From Gammaproteobacteria bacterium (GTDB lineage Bacteria > Pseudomonadota > Gammaproteobacteria > GRL18): a stretch of DNA of 48,650 nt. Location of the stretch: NCBI GenBank assembly GCA_016744395.1, contig JADGEK010000031.1, positions 1-48,650 of the forward strand, given 5' to 3'. The position numbers were made by a program, and so were the translations under genes. The notes below the pieces were generated by a model. It had not been told where the DNA came from and did not search any database. It saw only the letters and a list, made by a program, of their open reading frames with translations. Below are positions 24,761 through 34,800 of this stretch, in pieces; position 1 is the stretch's first letter, and every line of letters begins with the position of its first letter.

Positions 24761-26914
24761 ATGCAAAGTCAATTGAAATTAAATACAGAAGAGATGGAAG
24801 AACAACTGGATAAACATCTTGATCCTGTTTTATCCTTTCGACGTTCTGCCGCTCTTCCAGCAGAAAAAATGGCCAGCTTAACCATAGAACAACAGCAGTT
24901 TGGTTTGCACTGGGTTTCTGTGATTGCGGCCACTAATGCTGAAATGGCCTATCAATTTGCCGCCAATTATAGCAATGCCATCAAAGATTTTAAGCAAAAC
25001 CTGGAAGCGCTTGAAAGTTGGATTGTTGAGTCTATGTCAGCCTTTGATAAAAAAGGTTTGCAACTTTCAATGACGGTTTTGCATGATAGTCAAAAATTTG
25101 CCGAGAATTATTTTTTAAAACAAAGGGGAGTGACCTTAGATGAAATAAAACAAATACTCGCAACCTTTGTCTGTGGTTTGAGTGGTCGTCCTTTAAAAAT
25201 TGAGATGGCTGATAGAATTTATACTGATACCGAAACCCTTTTTTTACCCAACCTTATTGGTGATTATGATTCTAAAGAAGAAAATTTTTTATACTACAAA
25301 TTACTGACCGTTTATCTTTGGGCACAAAACTGGTATGGCACCTGGCGCTATGATCTTGATTGGACAATACAGTCCTATGATGATTCAAAAAAAGCCTTGC
25401 TGTTATTTCATAACATTGAAACCATTCGTTTACTGCAGTGTGTTAAGTACAAATTACCAGGGTTTTATCGACAAATAACTCATTTTTTAGACGATTATTA
25501 CCAGTTACAACAATCACACCATTGGCAGCCTGTTTTTTTTGCACTGAGTAACACAAACTGTACTGTAGAAACCAGTATTAACTTATTAGAGCAATACTAT
25601 TCACTGCTTGACCCAGTTCACCTCCATTTTCAGGGTAGTCTTAATACGGATGAAGTCGAATATATAAAAAGCCTGCGTATCATCAGTGAAAAAAAATTGT
25701 TTCGAAATTTATTGAGCAAAATTTCAGCTGAAAAAAAGCAGAAGCAGAAGAAAAAAGAAAATACTAATGAGCAAGTTGCAGACAGTGAATTTGCAATTAA
25801 AAAAATTCCTATGCTACCTGAAGAACAGTTTACTGATGCAATCAATTATGAATTGTCTTTAGACGGTCAGGTAATCTCACCATCAGTTGAAATGCAAAGT
25901 CTTATTAGCAGCATTTATCAGGATATTGGTGAAATACCTGAAGATTATCTTGCCGCTGCGGGCCCAGGACAATATATCAGTGAAAATGATCAGGCAGAAG
26001 ACAATGGTGATGATGTCTGGTCAGGTGTTTATCATGAAAAAGATGCTTCTTTCTATGACGAATGGGATCATATTCGACAGTATTATCGAAAAAACTGGTG
26101 CGTTATACGTGAGGTTAAAGTTCAAGGTACGGATGATGATTTCATACCGAAAACACTCTCAAAGTACAAGAGTATTGTTAAGTCTTTGCGACGTTGCTTT
26201 GAAGAATTAAAAGATGAAAATAAAAACTTCAAGCGGCAAACACAGGGTGATGAAATTGACATTGATGCGGCGGTTGAAGGCTATGCTGATCTCAGCATCG
26301 GTATGGAGCTCAGTGAGCAAATTTTTATTCGAAGGCAAAAAGAAGAACGTAATATTGCTGTGATGTTTCTGGTTGACATGAGTGGTTCAACCAAAGGCTG
26401 GATTAATTGTTTTGAACGTGAAGCTCTGGTCTTATTATGTGAGTCATTAGAAATACTGGGTGACCGATATGCCATTTATGGTTTTTCTGGTACCTCCAGA
26501 AAGCGTTGTGAGATTTATCCCATTAAACATATTTATGAAGATTATAACGCTGAAGTGAAAGCCCGAGTCAGCGGTATTACTGCTAAAGACTATACCAGAA
26601 TGGGATTTGCCATACGTCATTTGAGCCATTTACTTGATGGGGTTGAAGCAAGAACTAAATTGTTAATCAGCTTATCAGATGGCAAGCCGGAAGACTATGA
26701 TAGTTATTATCGTGGTGAATATGGTATTGAAGATACACGAAAAGCATTATTTGAAGCCAAACGAAGAAATATTCATCCCTATTGTATTACTATAGATAAA
26801 GAGGCTGGAGATTATTTGCCTCATATGTATGGTGCTGCAAATTATGCTCTTATTGAAGATATTAATCAGTTGCCCAGAAAAGTAACTGATATTTATCGTA
26901 AATTGACGACTTAA
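24761..26914 (+). CDS. CbbO/NorD-type VWA-domain protein
   Basis: 717 residues from ATG 24761; an upstream in-frame start at 24653 would overlap the ATPase gene by 100 bp and is less likely. The C-terminal von Willebrand A domain carries a MIDAS motif (LVDMSGSTKGW, near residue 537) and the CbbO/NorD signature SDGKPEDYDSYYRGEYGIED. The N-terminal two thirds is helical with a Lys/Glu-rich low-complexity stretch near residues 320-340. Such proteins bind the client through the MIDAS and dock it on the Q-type ATPase ring. A 28-bp palindrome follows the stop. Confidence 0.9.
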   Translation: MQSQLKLNTEEMEEQLDKHLDPVLSFRRSAALPAEKMASLTIEQQQFGLHWVSVIAATNAEMAYQFAANYSNAIKDFKQNLEALESWIVESMSAFDKKGLQLSMTVLHDSQKFAENYFLKQRGVTLDEIKQILATFVCGLSGRPLKIEMADRIYTDTETLFLPNLIGDYDSKEENFLYYKLLTVYLWAQNWYGTWRYDLDWTIQSYDDSKKALLLFHNIETIRLLQCVKYKLPGFYRQITHFLDDYYQLQQSHHWQPVFFALSNTNCTVETSINLLEQYYSLLDPVHLHFQGSLNTDEVEYIKSLRIISEKKLFRNLLSKISAEKKQKQKKKENTNEQVADSEFAIKKIPMLPEEQFTDAINYELSLDGQVISPSVEMQSLISSIYQDIGEIPEDYLAAAGPGQYISENDQAEDNGDDVWSGVYHEKDASFYDEWDHIRQYYRKNWCVIREVKVQGTDDDFIPKTLSKYKSIVKSLRRCFEELKDENKNFKRQTQGDEIDIDAAVEGYADLSIGMELSEQIFIRRQKEERNIAVMFLVDMSGSTKGWINCFEREALVLLCESLEILGDRYAIYGFSGTSRKRCEIYPIKHIYEDYNAEVKARVSGITAKDYTRMGFAIRHLSHLLDGVEARTKLLISLSDGKPEDYDSYYRGEYGIEDTRKALFEAKRRNIHPYCITIDKEAGDYLPHMYGAANYALIEDINQLPRKVTDIYRKLTT

Positions 26915-26938
26915 TAATGATAGAAAAGTCAGTAGTCT

Positions 26939-26966
26939 ATTCACACTATAATATTATAGTGTGAAT
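26939..26966. terminator. 28-bp perfect palindrome after the CbbO-like gene
   Basis: Bases 26939-26952 (ATTCACACTATAAT) are the exact reverse complement of 26953-26966. It lies 25 bp after the stop. There is no T-run, so it may be a weak or Rho-assisted terminator, an mRNA 3' stabiliser, or a protein-binding site. Confidence 0.45.
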
Positions 26967-27046
26967 GAGAAAAATACTGCCGGAATAGTTTTTAGCTGCA
27001 ATTTCTTACAGTGGCTATTACGGCTTTTTAGTAAAAGGTGACCTAT

Positions 27047-27208
27047 ATGAGTGAGCAACCTAAAACCAGACCAAAAGTCCCTGAAGGACAAGCACGTTTT
27101 CTTAAAACCCGTCAAAAAGAACCTAATGAAAAAGGTTTTGTTGGGTATGATACGATTTGGGAGTCTTTTCAGAAGGAGGTTAAATATACAACCCCTAAAC
27201 GGCCTTGA
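27047..27208 (+). CDS. Small basic protein, 53 aa, unknown
   Basis: MSEQPKTRPKVPEGQARFLK then TRQKEPNEKGFVGYDTIWES, ending KRP. A Lys/Arg/Pro-rich, probably disordered start precedes a short aromatic helix. AAAAGGTG sits 7 nt before the ATG, which supports translation. It follows the palindrome behind the CbbO-like gene by 80 bp and may be the last gene of the apr run or its own unit. No family recognised. Confidence 0.5.
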   Translation: MSEQPKTRPKVPEGQARFLKTRQKEPNEKGFVGYDTIWESFQKEVKYTTPKRP

Positions 27209-27231
27209 GAACCCTGGTCTCCCCATCCAGA

Positions 27232-27273
27232 AAGCAAAAAGTGCTGCCGCCTTCGTTGCTATGCTTTTTGCTT
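27232..27273 (+). terminator. Possible hairpin terminator after the 53-aa gene
   Basis: AAGCAAAAAG (27232-27241) pairs with CTTTTTGCTT (27264-27273) across a 22-nt loop that can pair further (GC-rich gctgccgcc ... gttgc). No downstream T-run. 27274-27457 holds nothing else I can support. Confidence 0.3.
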
Positions 27274-27457
27274 CCGCTTCTTTCTTAGGAAGAGAATTGT
27301 ATTGAGCCTTGAAAAACCTTATTGATTTTCTTGTTTCCTATTGCCTGGTGAATTTGTTAAGAGTCCTCAACGAGTTTTCTTAACAGGTTAAAAGTCCTCA
27401 ATGGCCTAAAAATCCGCAGCGTTTAATCTCCTCCAGTCTCATATTATATTAATAATA

Positions 27458-27486
27458 TTGTAATGCTAATGATTATCATTTATAGT
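27458..27486 (+). promoter_or_regulatory. Fur-box promoter 6 (CBS protein)
   Basis: -35 TTGTAA (27458-27463), 17-bp spacer, -10 TATAGT (27481-27486). GCTAATGATTATCATTTAT (27465-27483) fills the spacer and matches the Fur consensus at 15 of 19. Confidence 0.65.
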
Positions 27487-27558
27487 TTATGTTCTGAATA
27501 ATAAATGTATCAGAAATTAGGGCAGCTAAACTTTATAAATGAACATGAGAGCAGTTAT

Positions 27559-28008
27559 ATGCAAGTTAAAGATACGATGTGTACCAATGTTAAAACATGT
27601 AGAAAAGAGACTCCAATTAAAGATGTTGCAACCACTATGTGCTTTAACAAAATCAGTGGCTTACCAGTGGTAGATGATGAAGATAACCTTATAGGTATCA
27701 TTTCAGAAAAAGATATCCTGTGCAGTATGTTTCCTGATATGCGTGATTTAATTGACGGTGGGAGTAAACTGGATTTTGAAGCCATGGAAAAAGATTATTC
27801 AGGTATATTGCAGAAAACAGTTGAAGATGTCATGACTAAAGATGTTTTTATGGTTGGACCTGAGCAACCTATATTGAGAGCTGCATCTATGATGTGGCTA
27901 CGAAAATTTCGTCGTATACCAGTGACTGAAAACAATAAGCTGGTTGGAATACTCAGTATGGGTGATGTTCACAAAGCTGTTTTTCAGGAAAGCTTATTGT
28001 CTAAATAA
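27559..28008 (+). CDS. Tandem CBS-domain protein
   Basis: 149 residues made of two CBS motifs (about 1-70: MQVKDTMCTNVKTCRKETPI; about 90-149: VEDVMTKDVFMVGPEQPILR) forming one Bateman module. Such modules bind adenosine nucleotides or SAM and sense energy state. No catalytic domain is attached. ATG 27559 is preferred because GAGAG lies 8 nt upstream and the CBS fold begins there; an in-frame ATG at 27505 lacks a ribosome site. It is directly behind a Fur-like promoter and convergent with the small membrane protein. Confidence 0.85.
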   Translation: MQVKDTMCTNVKTCRKETPIKDVATTMCFNKISGLPVVDDEDNLIGIISEKDILCSMFPDMRDLIDGGSKLDFEAMEKDYSGILQKTVEDVMTKDVFMVGPEQPILRAASMMWLRKFRRIPVTENNKLVGILSMGDVHKAVFQESLLSK

Positions 28009-28069
28009 TGCCGCTAATTGTCAGCCTGTAGGTGATCAGTACAGTTAAATGGCTTTTTTGCCTGACTAC

Positions 28070-28282
28070 CTACTTGTATTCAACGGACTTGGTGTTCTTA
28101 TAAATTGTTTTGCTTTTGGAACTGATGTCCTCTTTTACTGACTTAATATTCCATTCTGACAAGCTTAAGCTTTGACCTTTTACCAGGGGATTGTTTAATA
28201 AAGGTTGTTTCATACCCATATTCATTCCAATCCACCATCCAATAAAGCCTCCAAATATCAGGCTCAGTATTATTTTGCCCAT
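28070..28282 (-). CDS. Small membrane-anchored protein, 70 aa
   Basis: The N-terminus MGKIILSLIFGGFIGWWIGM forms one helix with a GGxxG glycine pattern used for helix packing. The remainder is a polar, Ser/Lys-rich tail (EDISSKSKTIYKNTKSVEYK) on one face of the membrane. AAGGAT lies 7 nt before the ATG. No family recognised. It lies between the CBS gene and the long helical-repeat gene; whether it has its own promoter is unclear. Confidence 0.65.
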   Translation of the reverse strand: MGKIILSLIFGGFIGWWIGMNMGMKQPLLNNPLVKGQSLSLSEWNIKSVKEDISSKSKTIYKNTKSVEYK

Positions 28283-28412
28283 GATTAATATCCTTAAATG
28301 TTTCGTGTATACATCTTAACGAGTTAGGGGTGAAGCTTTTACAATAAGATGGGTGTTTTTTTATCTGGTCTTTATTCATTCCATTGTGCCAATGTTTCCC
28401 CTTGAACAGACT

Positions 28413-28444
28413 AAGGATGAATGCCTTTGAAGGCCTTCATCCTT
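28413..28444. terminator. Stem-loop downstream of the helical-repeat gene
   Basis: AAGGATGAA (28413-28421) pairs with TTCATCCTT (28436-28444), with an inner GCCTT/AAGGC stem and one mismatch. It lies 8 bp past the stop of the minus-strand gene. The minus-strand side lacks a T-run, so termination efficiency is uncertain. Confidence 0.5.
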
Positions 28445-28451
28445 AAAGAGG

Positions 28452-30623
28452 TTATCCTGCTATTTGTTTTTTCCCCTGAGAATAAATTGTTTCCCGGAGT
28501 TCATGACTAATATTTTTCAGGCGTAGATACACCATTAAACTATTCAGTTCTTTTTTTGAATGAATGTGCTGCAATACCTGACTGAAAGGCGCTTGGCCTT
28601 CTTCTGTCAATGAAGCATTGTAGCGCACGGTATCAATGGCTGCATATGCGTAAAAGTCCTGATTTGCTGCCAGTCTTTCAGCACTCGTCAGCATTTCCTG
28701 TGCCCATGTTTGGTCCCCCAGATGTTCACTGATTGCGGCAGCCAATTTGGTGAAATCATAGATATTTTTTTCTTTATCCTGCTCCAGTTTTTTCTGCCAT
28801 GTTTGATAGAATTCTCTGGTTAGTGACTGACCTGTTTTTTTGTCAGACATGGAATATGCCGTCCAGCGGCCAATTTGTTTGACATTACTGAAATTCTGAC
28901 AATCTTCTATAGCAGACTGTAAAATTTGTTTGATCCACTTATTGTCATTCATATAGTCATTAATAGCAGTACATAAGGCCAGAAGTTCAGAGTAATTGGT
29001 TGTGCCATTCTGTAGCAATTCATGCACATTAGTCAGTACCTTTTTGGCATAAAACCTGTCTTCCAGAACATCCATAATATCTCTGGCCAGATTCAAGTTC
29101 ATCGTACTGTTTTTGGCATTGTTTTCCCGTGCCTGGAACTCTGTGTACTTACTTTGGTTTGCCTCTCGTCGTTGCAGTTTATCCTGTAGCTCTTCATTCC
29201 ATGAGGTATCATCGGTAAAATGTTTTTCCACAAAAGCAACGACTTGCTTCATTTCTCCCAGGCTGGTTACACAGTCTTCCGCCATTATTAGCATTTTTCG
29301 AGCGAGCACCTGATCATCAATACCATTCAGTGATTTATCTGCCAATGTGATTAATTGGGCTGTTTCACTGGCTGATTCGCTGGCTTTTAGTACTACCGAT
29401 TCACTCAATTTCTTATCAGGCATGGAGGTCTGTAGATTATCAAATAATTTTACAAAGTCACCAAATTGGCTCATTCTTGCCAGTGCTTTTTCATAAAGCT
29501 CCGTAGCTCTTTCTTTATCTTCCAGATTCTTAATAACTTCCGTGGCAAAGGTGACCAGTTCAGAAGGGGAAGTGAAGTTTTCACTGGCCTTCTGGTAGAT
29601 TTCAGAGGCATAGTCTTTATCATCCAGATTATCAACCACTGCCTGGGCAAAGTCTTTGACTTCTACTGCCATATTCATTTTTGCTTCCGCTTTTTGATAG
29701 AGCTGCTTACCCAATTCTTTGGCCTCCAGATCCTGAGCAATTACTTTACCCAGTTCCATGAGTTGTTCTTTGCTGGTAATATCGGGTAATGCACTTTTAT
29801 AAGCGCTGACAGCGCCTTCTTTGTCTTGTAATAATTCCCATAGTCCTTGTGCTAGATCGAGGTTTTCTTCTCCAGTCATGGCATAATCTTTTGCCTGCTC
29901 CAGTAACTCAGAGATTTTTTCTTTATCATCAAAAAGGACTTGATAACCTCGGGATAGATCAACAAAATCTTTTGGGAACTGGCAATTGGTTTCTTCATCC
30001 TCAAGTATTTGACGTGCCCAGTCTTGGTCTGAAAAAATGTCAACAGCACCTTCAGCGTATTGAATGCTGGCGGGTATATCATCACAAAAACGAGCTGCTT
30101 TTTGATAAAAACCTTTTGCTGAGTCAATATCATCCTGTTCTTTCAGTGTTTTTGACAGTTTGTAGAGATCATCAAAGGTCTTACAATTCTCTTCCACTTT
30201 AGCAATAAATTGCTTTGCCAGTGCCTCGTCTTTGAGATCTTCCTCAGCATAGCGGGCTATGAGCATAAACTCATCCAGCTGGCTGGCATCTTCTGCAGCC
30301 TGCTCTAATAAGCTGCGGGCTTTATCAGTGTCACTGAGTATAGAAAAGAGAGCATGAGCCAGCTCGGCAAACTCTTTAGCTTCAAAACAGCTGTCTTCAG
30401 CTTGTTGAAGCAAGTCTTGTGCATAGTCCTGATCCTTAACCAGTTCAGAAAAGCCTTTGGCTGCAGCAATATAATCCAGAGGCATCTGACACTGCAATTC
30501 TGATTTTTCCATTAACGACTTGATATAATCTGGATCGTTTTCAATTGTTTTAGCCAGTTCATAAAAATCATTGGCATTGTTGCAGGCTTGTTCTTTTGCT
30601 AATAAGTCGTCTTGATCAGTCAT
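28452..30623 (-). CDS. 723-aa helical-repeat (TPR/Sel1-like) protein, unknown
   Basis: A long acidic cytoplasmic protein made of about 18-20 helix-turn-helix repeats of roughly 35 residues. The recurring pattern is L-x-D-K-x-x-A-x-x-L-Y-x-K-A (for example NLEDKERATELYEKALARMS, NLDDKDYASEIYQKASENFT), a TPR/Sel1-type scaffold. No signal peptide, membrane span or enzyme motif. TPR solenoids bind partner proteins. The promoter has a near-perfect 21-bp palindromic Fur-like site on the -10, and the gene is divergent from the TolB-like/peptidase operon, which has its own site. Ribosome site GAGATAAC. Confidence 0.85.
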   Translation of the reverse strand: MTDQDDLLAKEQACNNANDFYELAKTIENDPDYIKSLMEKSELQCQMPLDYIAAAKGFSELVKDQDYAQDLLQQAEDSCFEAKEFAELAHALFSILSDTDKARSLLEQAAEDASQLDEFMLIARYAEEDLKDEALAKQFIAKVEENCKTFDDLYKLSKTLKEQDDIDSAKGFYQKAARFCDDIPASIQYAEGAVDIFSDQDWARQILEDEETNCQFPKDFVDLSRGYQVLFDDKEKISELLEQAKDYAMTGEENLDLAQGLWELLQDKEGAVSAYKSALPDITSKEQLMELGKVIAQDLEAKELGKQLYQKAEAKMNMAVEVKDFAQAVVDNLDDKDYASEIYQKASENFTSPSELVTFATEVIKNLEDKERATELYEKALARMSQFGDFVKLFDNLQTSMPDKKLSESVVLKASESASETAQLITLADKSLNGIDDQVLARKMLIMAEDCVTSLGEMKQVVAFVEKHFTDDTSWNEELQDKLQRREANQSKYTEFQARENNAKNSTMNLNLARDIMDVLEDRFYAKKVLTNVHELLQNGTTNYSELLALCTAINDYMNDNKWIKQILQSAIEDCQNFSNVKQIGRWTAYSMSDKKTGQSLTREFYQTWQKKLEQDKEKNIYDFTKLAAAISEHLGDQTWAQEMLTSAERLAANQDFYAYAAIDTVRYNASLTEEGQAPFSQVLQHIHSKKELNSLMVYLRLKNISHELRETIYSQGKKQIAG

Positions 30624-30648
30624 TGTTATCTCGCAATTAATTATATTT

Positions 30649-30682
30649 CAGTAATGATAATCATTACTGTTTGTGAGATCAA
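30649..30682 (-). promoter_or_regulatory. Fur-box promoter 7 (helical-repeat gene)
   Basis: Minus strand: -35 TTGATC (30677-30682), 17-bp spacer, -10 TATCAT (30654-30659). AGTAATGATAATCATTACT (30650-30668) is palindromic apart from the centre and matches the Fur consensus core. Confidence 0.75.
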
Positions 30683-30700
30683 CTTTATGGCTTAATTAAT

Positions 30701-30733
30701 GTTATTGATAATCATTATCAATAATGGTATAAA
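30701..30733 (+). promoter_or_regulatory. Fur-box promoter 8 (TolB-like/peptidase operon)
   Basis: -35 TTGATA (30705-30710), 17-bp spacer, -10 TATAAA (30728-30733). GTTATTGATAATCATTATC (30701-30719) covers the -35 and matches the Fur consensus at 17 of 19; ATTGATAATCATTATCAAT is palindromic apart from its centre. Confidence 0.75.
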
Positions 30734-30776
30734 TAAATCTAATATCGGCATAAAATAATCGAATACGTCTCATAAA

Positions 30777-31853
30777 ATGATGAAATCCATTCTTACTCAA
30801 TTTTTGATCCTCAACGTTCTACTACTTTTATCATTGCCTCTCGTGTACGCTGAATCAACACCTGCAATTAATGTTTATGAGGAACACCTGTATAATGTCA
30901 CCCAATTGACCCAGGAAGGGGATAATGGTGAAGCTTATTTCAGCAGTGATGGTCAACAGCTCATTTATCAATCTAGCCGTGGTGGTGAAAAGTGCGATAA
31001 AATCTGGACTATGAATATTGATGGCTCTGATAAGCAGCGGGTTAGTCCTGAGCATGGTGCTCATACCTGTTCGTTTTTTTATCCTGATAAGCAACACATT
31101 GTTTTTGCATCTACCAGCCATCAGGCAGTTGATTGTCCTAAAAAACCTGAATTTCCCTCTCATATACGCTATGCCTGGCCCCTTTATCCTTACTCAATTT
31201 ATAAAGCCAATGTTGATGGCAGTAAGATGCAAAAATTAACCAATAATCCTCAATATGATGCTGAACCTGTTATCTCATCGGATGGTAAAAAGATTGTCTT
31301 TGGTTCTCAGCGGGAGGGTGATTTTGATGTCTATACTATGGATGCTGACGGCTCAAATGTGAAGCGTTTAACTGATAAGGTGGGCTATGATGGTGGTCCC
31401 TGGTTTTCACCTGATGGACAAAAAATTGTCTGGCGAGCCTGGTATCCACAGACTGAAAAGGAAAAAGCTCAGTGGCAAGATAGTATGGATAATAATTATA
31501 TTACCTCTACGCCACTGGATCTGTGGATAATGAATGCTGATGGTAGTGGTAAAACACGTATAACCAATAATGGCGCAACCAATTGGGCGCCATCCTGGCA
31601 TCCTGATGGCCAGCGAATTATATTTTCCAGCAATATGGATGATTGGCATGAAGATTTACAAACCTATGGGCATAATTTTGAGCTTTACATTATTCATACG
31701 GATGGCAGTCACCTGAAACGTATCACTGATAATAAAGTCTTTGATAGTTTTCCAATGTTTTCAGCTGACGCTAAAAAACTGGTCTTTGGCTCAAACCGAA
31801 ATGCAGCCAAGCCCCGTGCCACTGACATTTATATTTCAGACTGGAAGGAATAG
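30777..31853 (+). CDS. Exported TolB-like (PD40) beta-propeller protein
   Basis: 358 residues with a signal peptide (cleavage near LPLVYA, residue 25). Six WD40-like PD40 blades recur as P-x-x-S-x-D-G-x-x-I-x-F-x-S (FSSDGQQLIYQSSRGGE, ISSDGKKIVFGSQREGDFD, WHPDGQRIIFSSN, FSADAKKLVFGSNR), each followed by IWTMNIDG-like strands. This is the propeller found in TolB and in prolyl-oligopeptidase-type proteins; no TolB N-terminal domain is present. The next gene, an M1-M28 peptidase, starts 4 nt after the stop, so the propeller may present substrates to it. Confidence 0.85.
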   Translation: MMKSILTQFLILNVLLLLSLPLVYAESTPAINVYEEHLYNVTQLTQEGDNGEAYFSSDGQQLIYQSSRGGEKCDKIWTMNIDGSDKQRVSPEHGAHTCSFFYPDKQHIVFASTSHQAVDCPKKPEFPSHIRYAWPLYPYSIYKANVDGSKMQKLTNNPQYDAEPVISSDGKKIVFGSQREGDFDVYTMDADGSNVKRLTDKVGYDGGPWFSPDGQKIVWRAWYPQTEKEKAQWQDSMDNNYITSTPLDLWIMNADGSGKTRITNNGATNWAPSWHPDGQRIIFSSNMDDWHEDLQTYGHNFELYIIHTDGSHLKRITDNKVFDSFPMFSADAKKLVFGSNRNAAKPRATDIYISDWKE

Positions 31854-31857
31854 CCGC

Positions 31858-34800
31858 TTGCCTACTCGTTTGCAGTATTTCTTTTATATTATTTTTTTGA
31901 GCTTATTACTGCCAATAAACGCCTTCTCACAGACAAATCTACCGATAGAAACTGTTTTTGCAATACAGCATTCACTCGATGTCAGAGTTGAACCTGATTC
32001 TCATTTTATTGAAGTCAAAGATCAAATTACATTGCCTGCCATGCACTCTCAGGAGCTGAGATTTTCATTACACTCTGGGCTGATACCTCAATCACAAACT
32101 GACAAGGTCACTATTAAAGTCATTCCGTCTACAGAGACGATGGCAATGACTGAACACAACTATACAACACTTTATCAGGTCAATTTACCTGAAGGTCTGT
32201 CTGCGTTTCGACTGAGCTATAAAGGTAAAATTGATGACAGATTGGAATCTGATGAGAAAGAGCAATCACGGGGTTTCAGAAATACTTCAGGCATTATTGC
32301 AACAGAAGGTGTTTACCTTGCAGGTAGTTCTAACTGGTATCCTCAGTTTACTGAACAGATAGGAGTGACTTTTGATTTAAGAGTTCAATTACCCGATGAA
32401 TGGACGGCTATTAGTCAGGGCAAGCGTATAGAGCATAAACTGAAAGGCTCTACTGTTCAGTGGCAAGAGTCGCACCTTCAAGAAGAAATCTATCTCATTG
32501 CAGCAAAGTTTAAAGAATATCGTGCTGTGACACAGGGTATTACTACTCAGGTTTTTTTACGTACACCTGATGAATCACTTGCTAATCAATATCTGGATGC
32601 GACTACACTTTATCTGGAAATGTATCAGAAACTGATTGGTCAATACCCCTACAGCAAATTTGCTTTGGTCGAAAATTTTTGGGAAACAGGCTTTGGCATG
32701 CCGTCATTTACTCTGCTTGGCTCAAAGGTCATTCGTTTACCTTTTATCATTAACTCTTCTTATCCCCATGAAATTTTACACAACTGGTGGGGGAATAGCG
32801 TTTATATTGACTACCAAAGCGGCAACTGGAGTGAAGGTTTAACCTCCTATCTGGCCGATCATTTGATTAAAGAACAAAATGGGCGAGGTGTGGCTTATCG
32901 CCAGCAAAGCCTGCAAAAATATGCAGATTATGCCGCCAGTGAGCGTGATTTTCCACTATCAGAATTTCATGGCAGACACAGTGCGGCCACTGAAGCCGTA
33001 GGTTATGGTAAAGCTTTAATGTTCTTTCATATGTTGCGTCAGGAGTTGGGTGATGATGTATTTACCCAAGGATTACAGGCAGTTTATAATCAGTATCAAT
33101 TTCAAACAGCTTCTTATGATGATTGGCGTAAAACATTGGAAAAATTATCAGGAACCTCCTTAAAACAGACCTTTGAACAATGGATCAAAAGAACGGGTGC
33201 ACCAACTCTTACTCTGGATAAAACGTTGGTGTCCATAGATGAAAATAATTATCGGCTTAATTTTGAATTAAAACAGACACAATCCGGCCCTGTTTATAAG
33301 CTATTGGTTCCTATTGCTATTGCTCTGAATAAAAAGAAACAGGCACATCAAACACAAGTTTTAATGACGCAAAAAACTCAACAGTTTCAGATAATACTGT
33401 CAGGCGAACCTGTGCGTCTTGATATTGATCCTGAATTTGATCTGTTTCGTAAATTGGCAATAGAAGAAACACCGCCAGCCTTTACCCGAGTTTTTGGTAG
33501 TAAAGAAATGCTAGTGGTGCTGCCTCGAAATTCAGCTGTTGAATCTTACAAGGCCTATGAGCAATTTGCACAGTCAATGTCAAAGATGGGACCCGATAAA
33601 ATAAGTATTCAATGGGATGATGAGCTGGACACGCTACCAGATAATATGAATATTACTTTGTTGGGCTGGGAAAATAAATATCGGGGAGCTTTTCAGAAAA
33701 TGCTGTCGGATTATGATGTCTCTTTCAAAGATAAAACCGTCATGCTTAATGGCCAGTTTCTGTCTCAGGCAAATAATTCAGTGGCATTCACCATCAGGCA
33801 AAAGAATAAACAAAAAACCGCTCTGAGTTTTATTGCTTCCGATGTCGTTTCGGCTTTACCAGGGCTTGCTCGCAAATTACCCCATTATCACAAATACAGT
33901 TACCTTGCTTTTTCAGGTACAGAACCTGTTAATCATACCAAAGGGCGTTGGCCTGTAAAGTTTTCGCCAATGACAAGGTCACTCCTCGACAATACCTTTG
34001 CAGCACAGGCAGAACTGAAAAAACGTTTGCCTTTGGTCGAGAAATCTTCTCAATTTAGTGCTGATAGAATGCTGGAGAGCGTTCAATTTTTGGCCTCTGA
34101 AGATCGAAAGGGCAGAGGTTTTGGTTCAAAAGAATTGGAAGAATCGGCTGATTATATTGCACAGGCATTTAAGGCGGCCGGGTTAAAGCCAGGTGGCGAT
34201 AATCACAGCTGGTTTGAGTCCTGGCAGGAAAAAGGTGGTGAAAAACAAGCTGCGTCAACATTAAAAAATGTAGTGGCTGTTATTCCTGGAGTGAATCCTT
34301 ATTATGATGGGCAAAGCGTTGTCATAGGGGCTCATTATGATCATCTGGGATTTGGTTGGCCTGACGTTCGGGGTAATAACAAAGGCAGAATACATCCTGG
34401 TGCTGATGATAATGCCAGTGGCGTTGCAGTGCTTCTTGAGCTGGCCAGAGTGTATGGAAAATCACTTAAGCCTGAGCGCAGTATTATTTTTGTGGCATTT
34501 TCAGGTGAGGAATCCGGTCGAAAAGGATCTAAGTATTATCTTAGAAATCAAAAGGCCTATCCTGCCAGTCAAATCATGGCGATGCTTAACCTTGATACGG
34601 TAGGGCGTTTAAATAACAAACAACTTCTGATCATTGGTGCTGGCTCTGCTACACAATGGCCTCACATCTTCAGAGGGATCGGGTTTGTCACAGGAATTCA
34701 GACCACATTAGTGAAAGAAGCGCTGGATTCCAGTGATCAAGTCAGTTTTCATGAAGCAGGGATTCCTGCTGTTCAATTGTTTTCTGGTATCAATCTGGAC

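Noticed and set aside
23941..26914. Canonical rubisco activase (CbbQ/CbbO)
   Set aside because: No cbbL, cbbS or cbbM gene lies in the window and the pair is embedded in the apr run, so I named the family but not the rubisco role.
28143..28379. A 78-codon minus-strand frame
   Set aside because: Overlaps the better-supported 70-aa membrane protein gene in another frame and lacks a ribosome site and coding-like composition.
31741..31857. Upstream ATG start for the M1-M28-PDZ gene
   Set aside because: It lies within the propeller gene and would bury the signal peptide; the TTG at 31858 has a good ribosome site.
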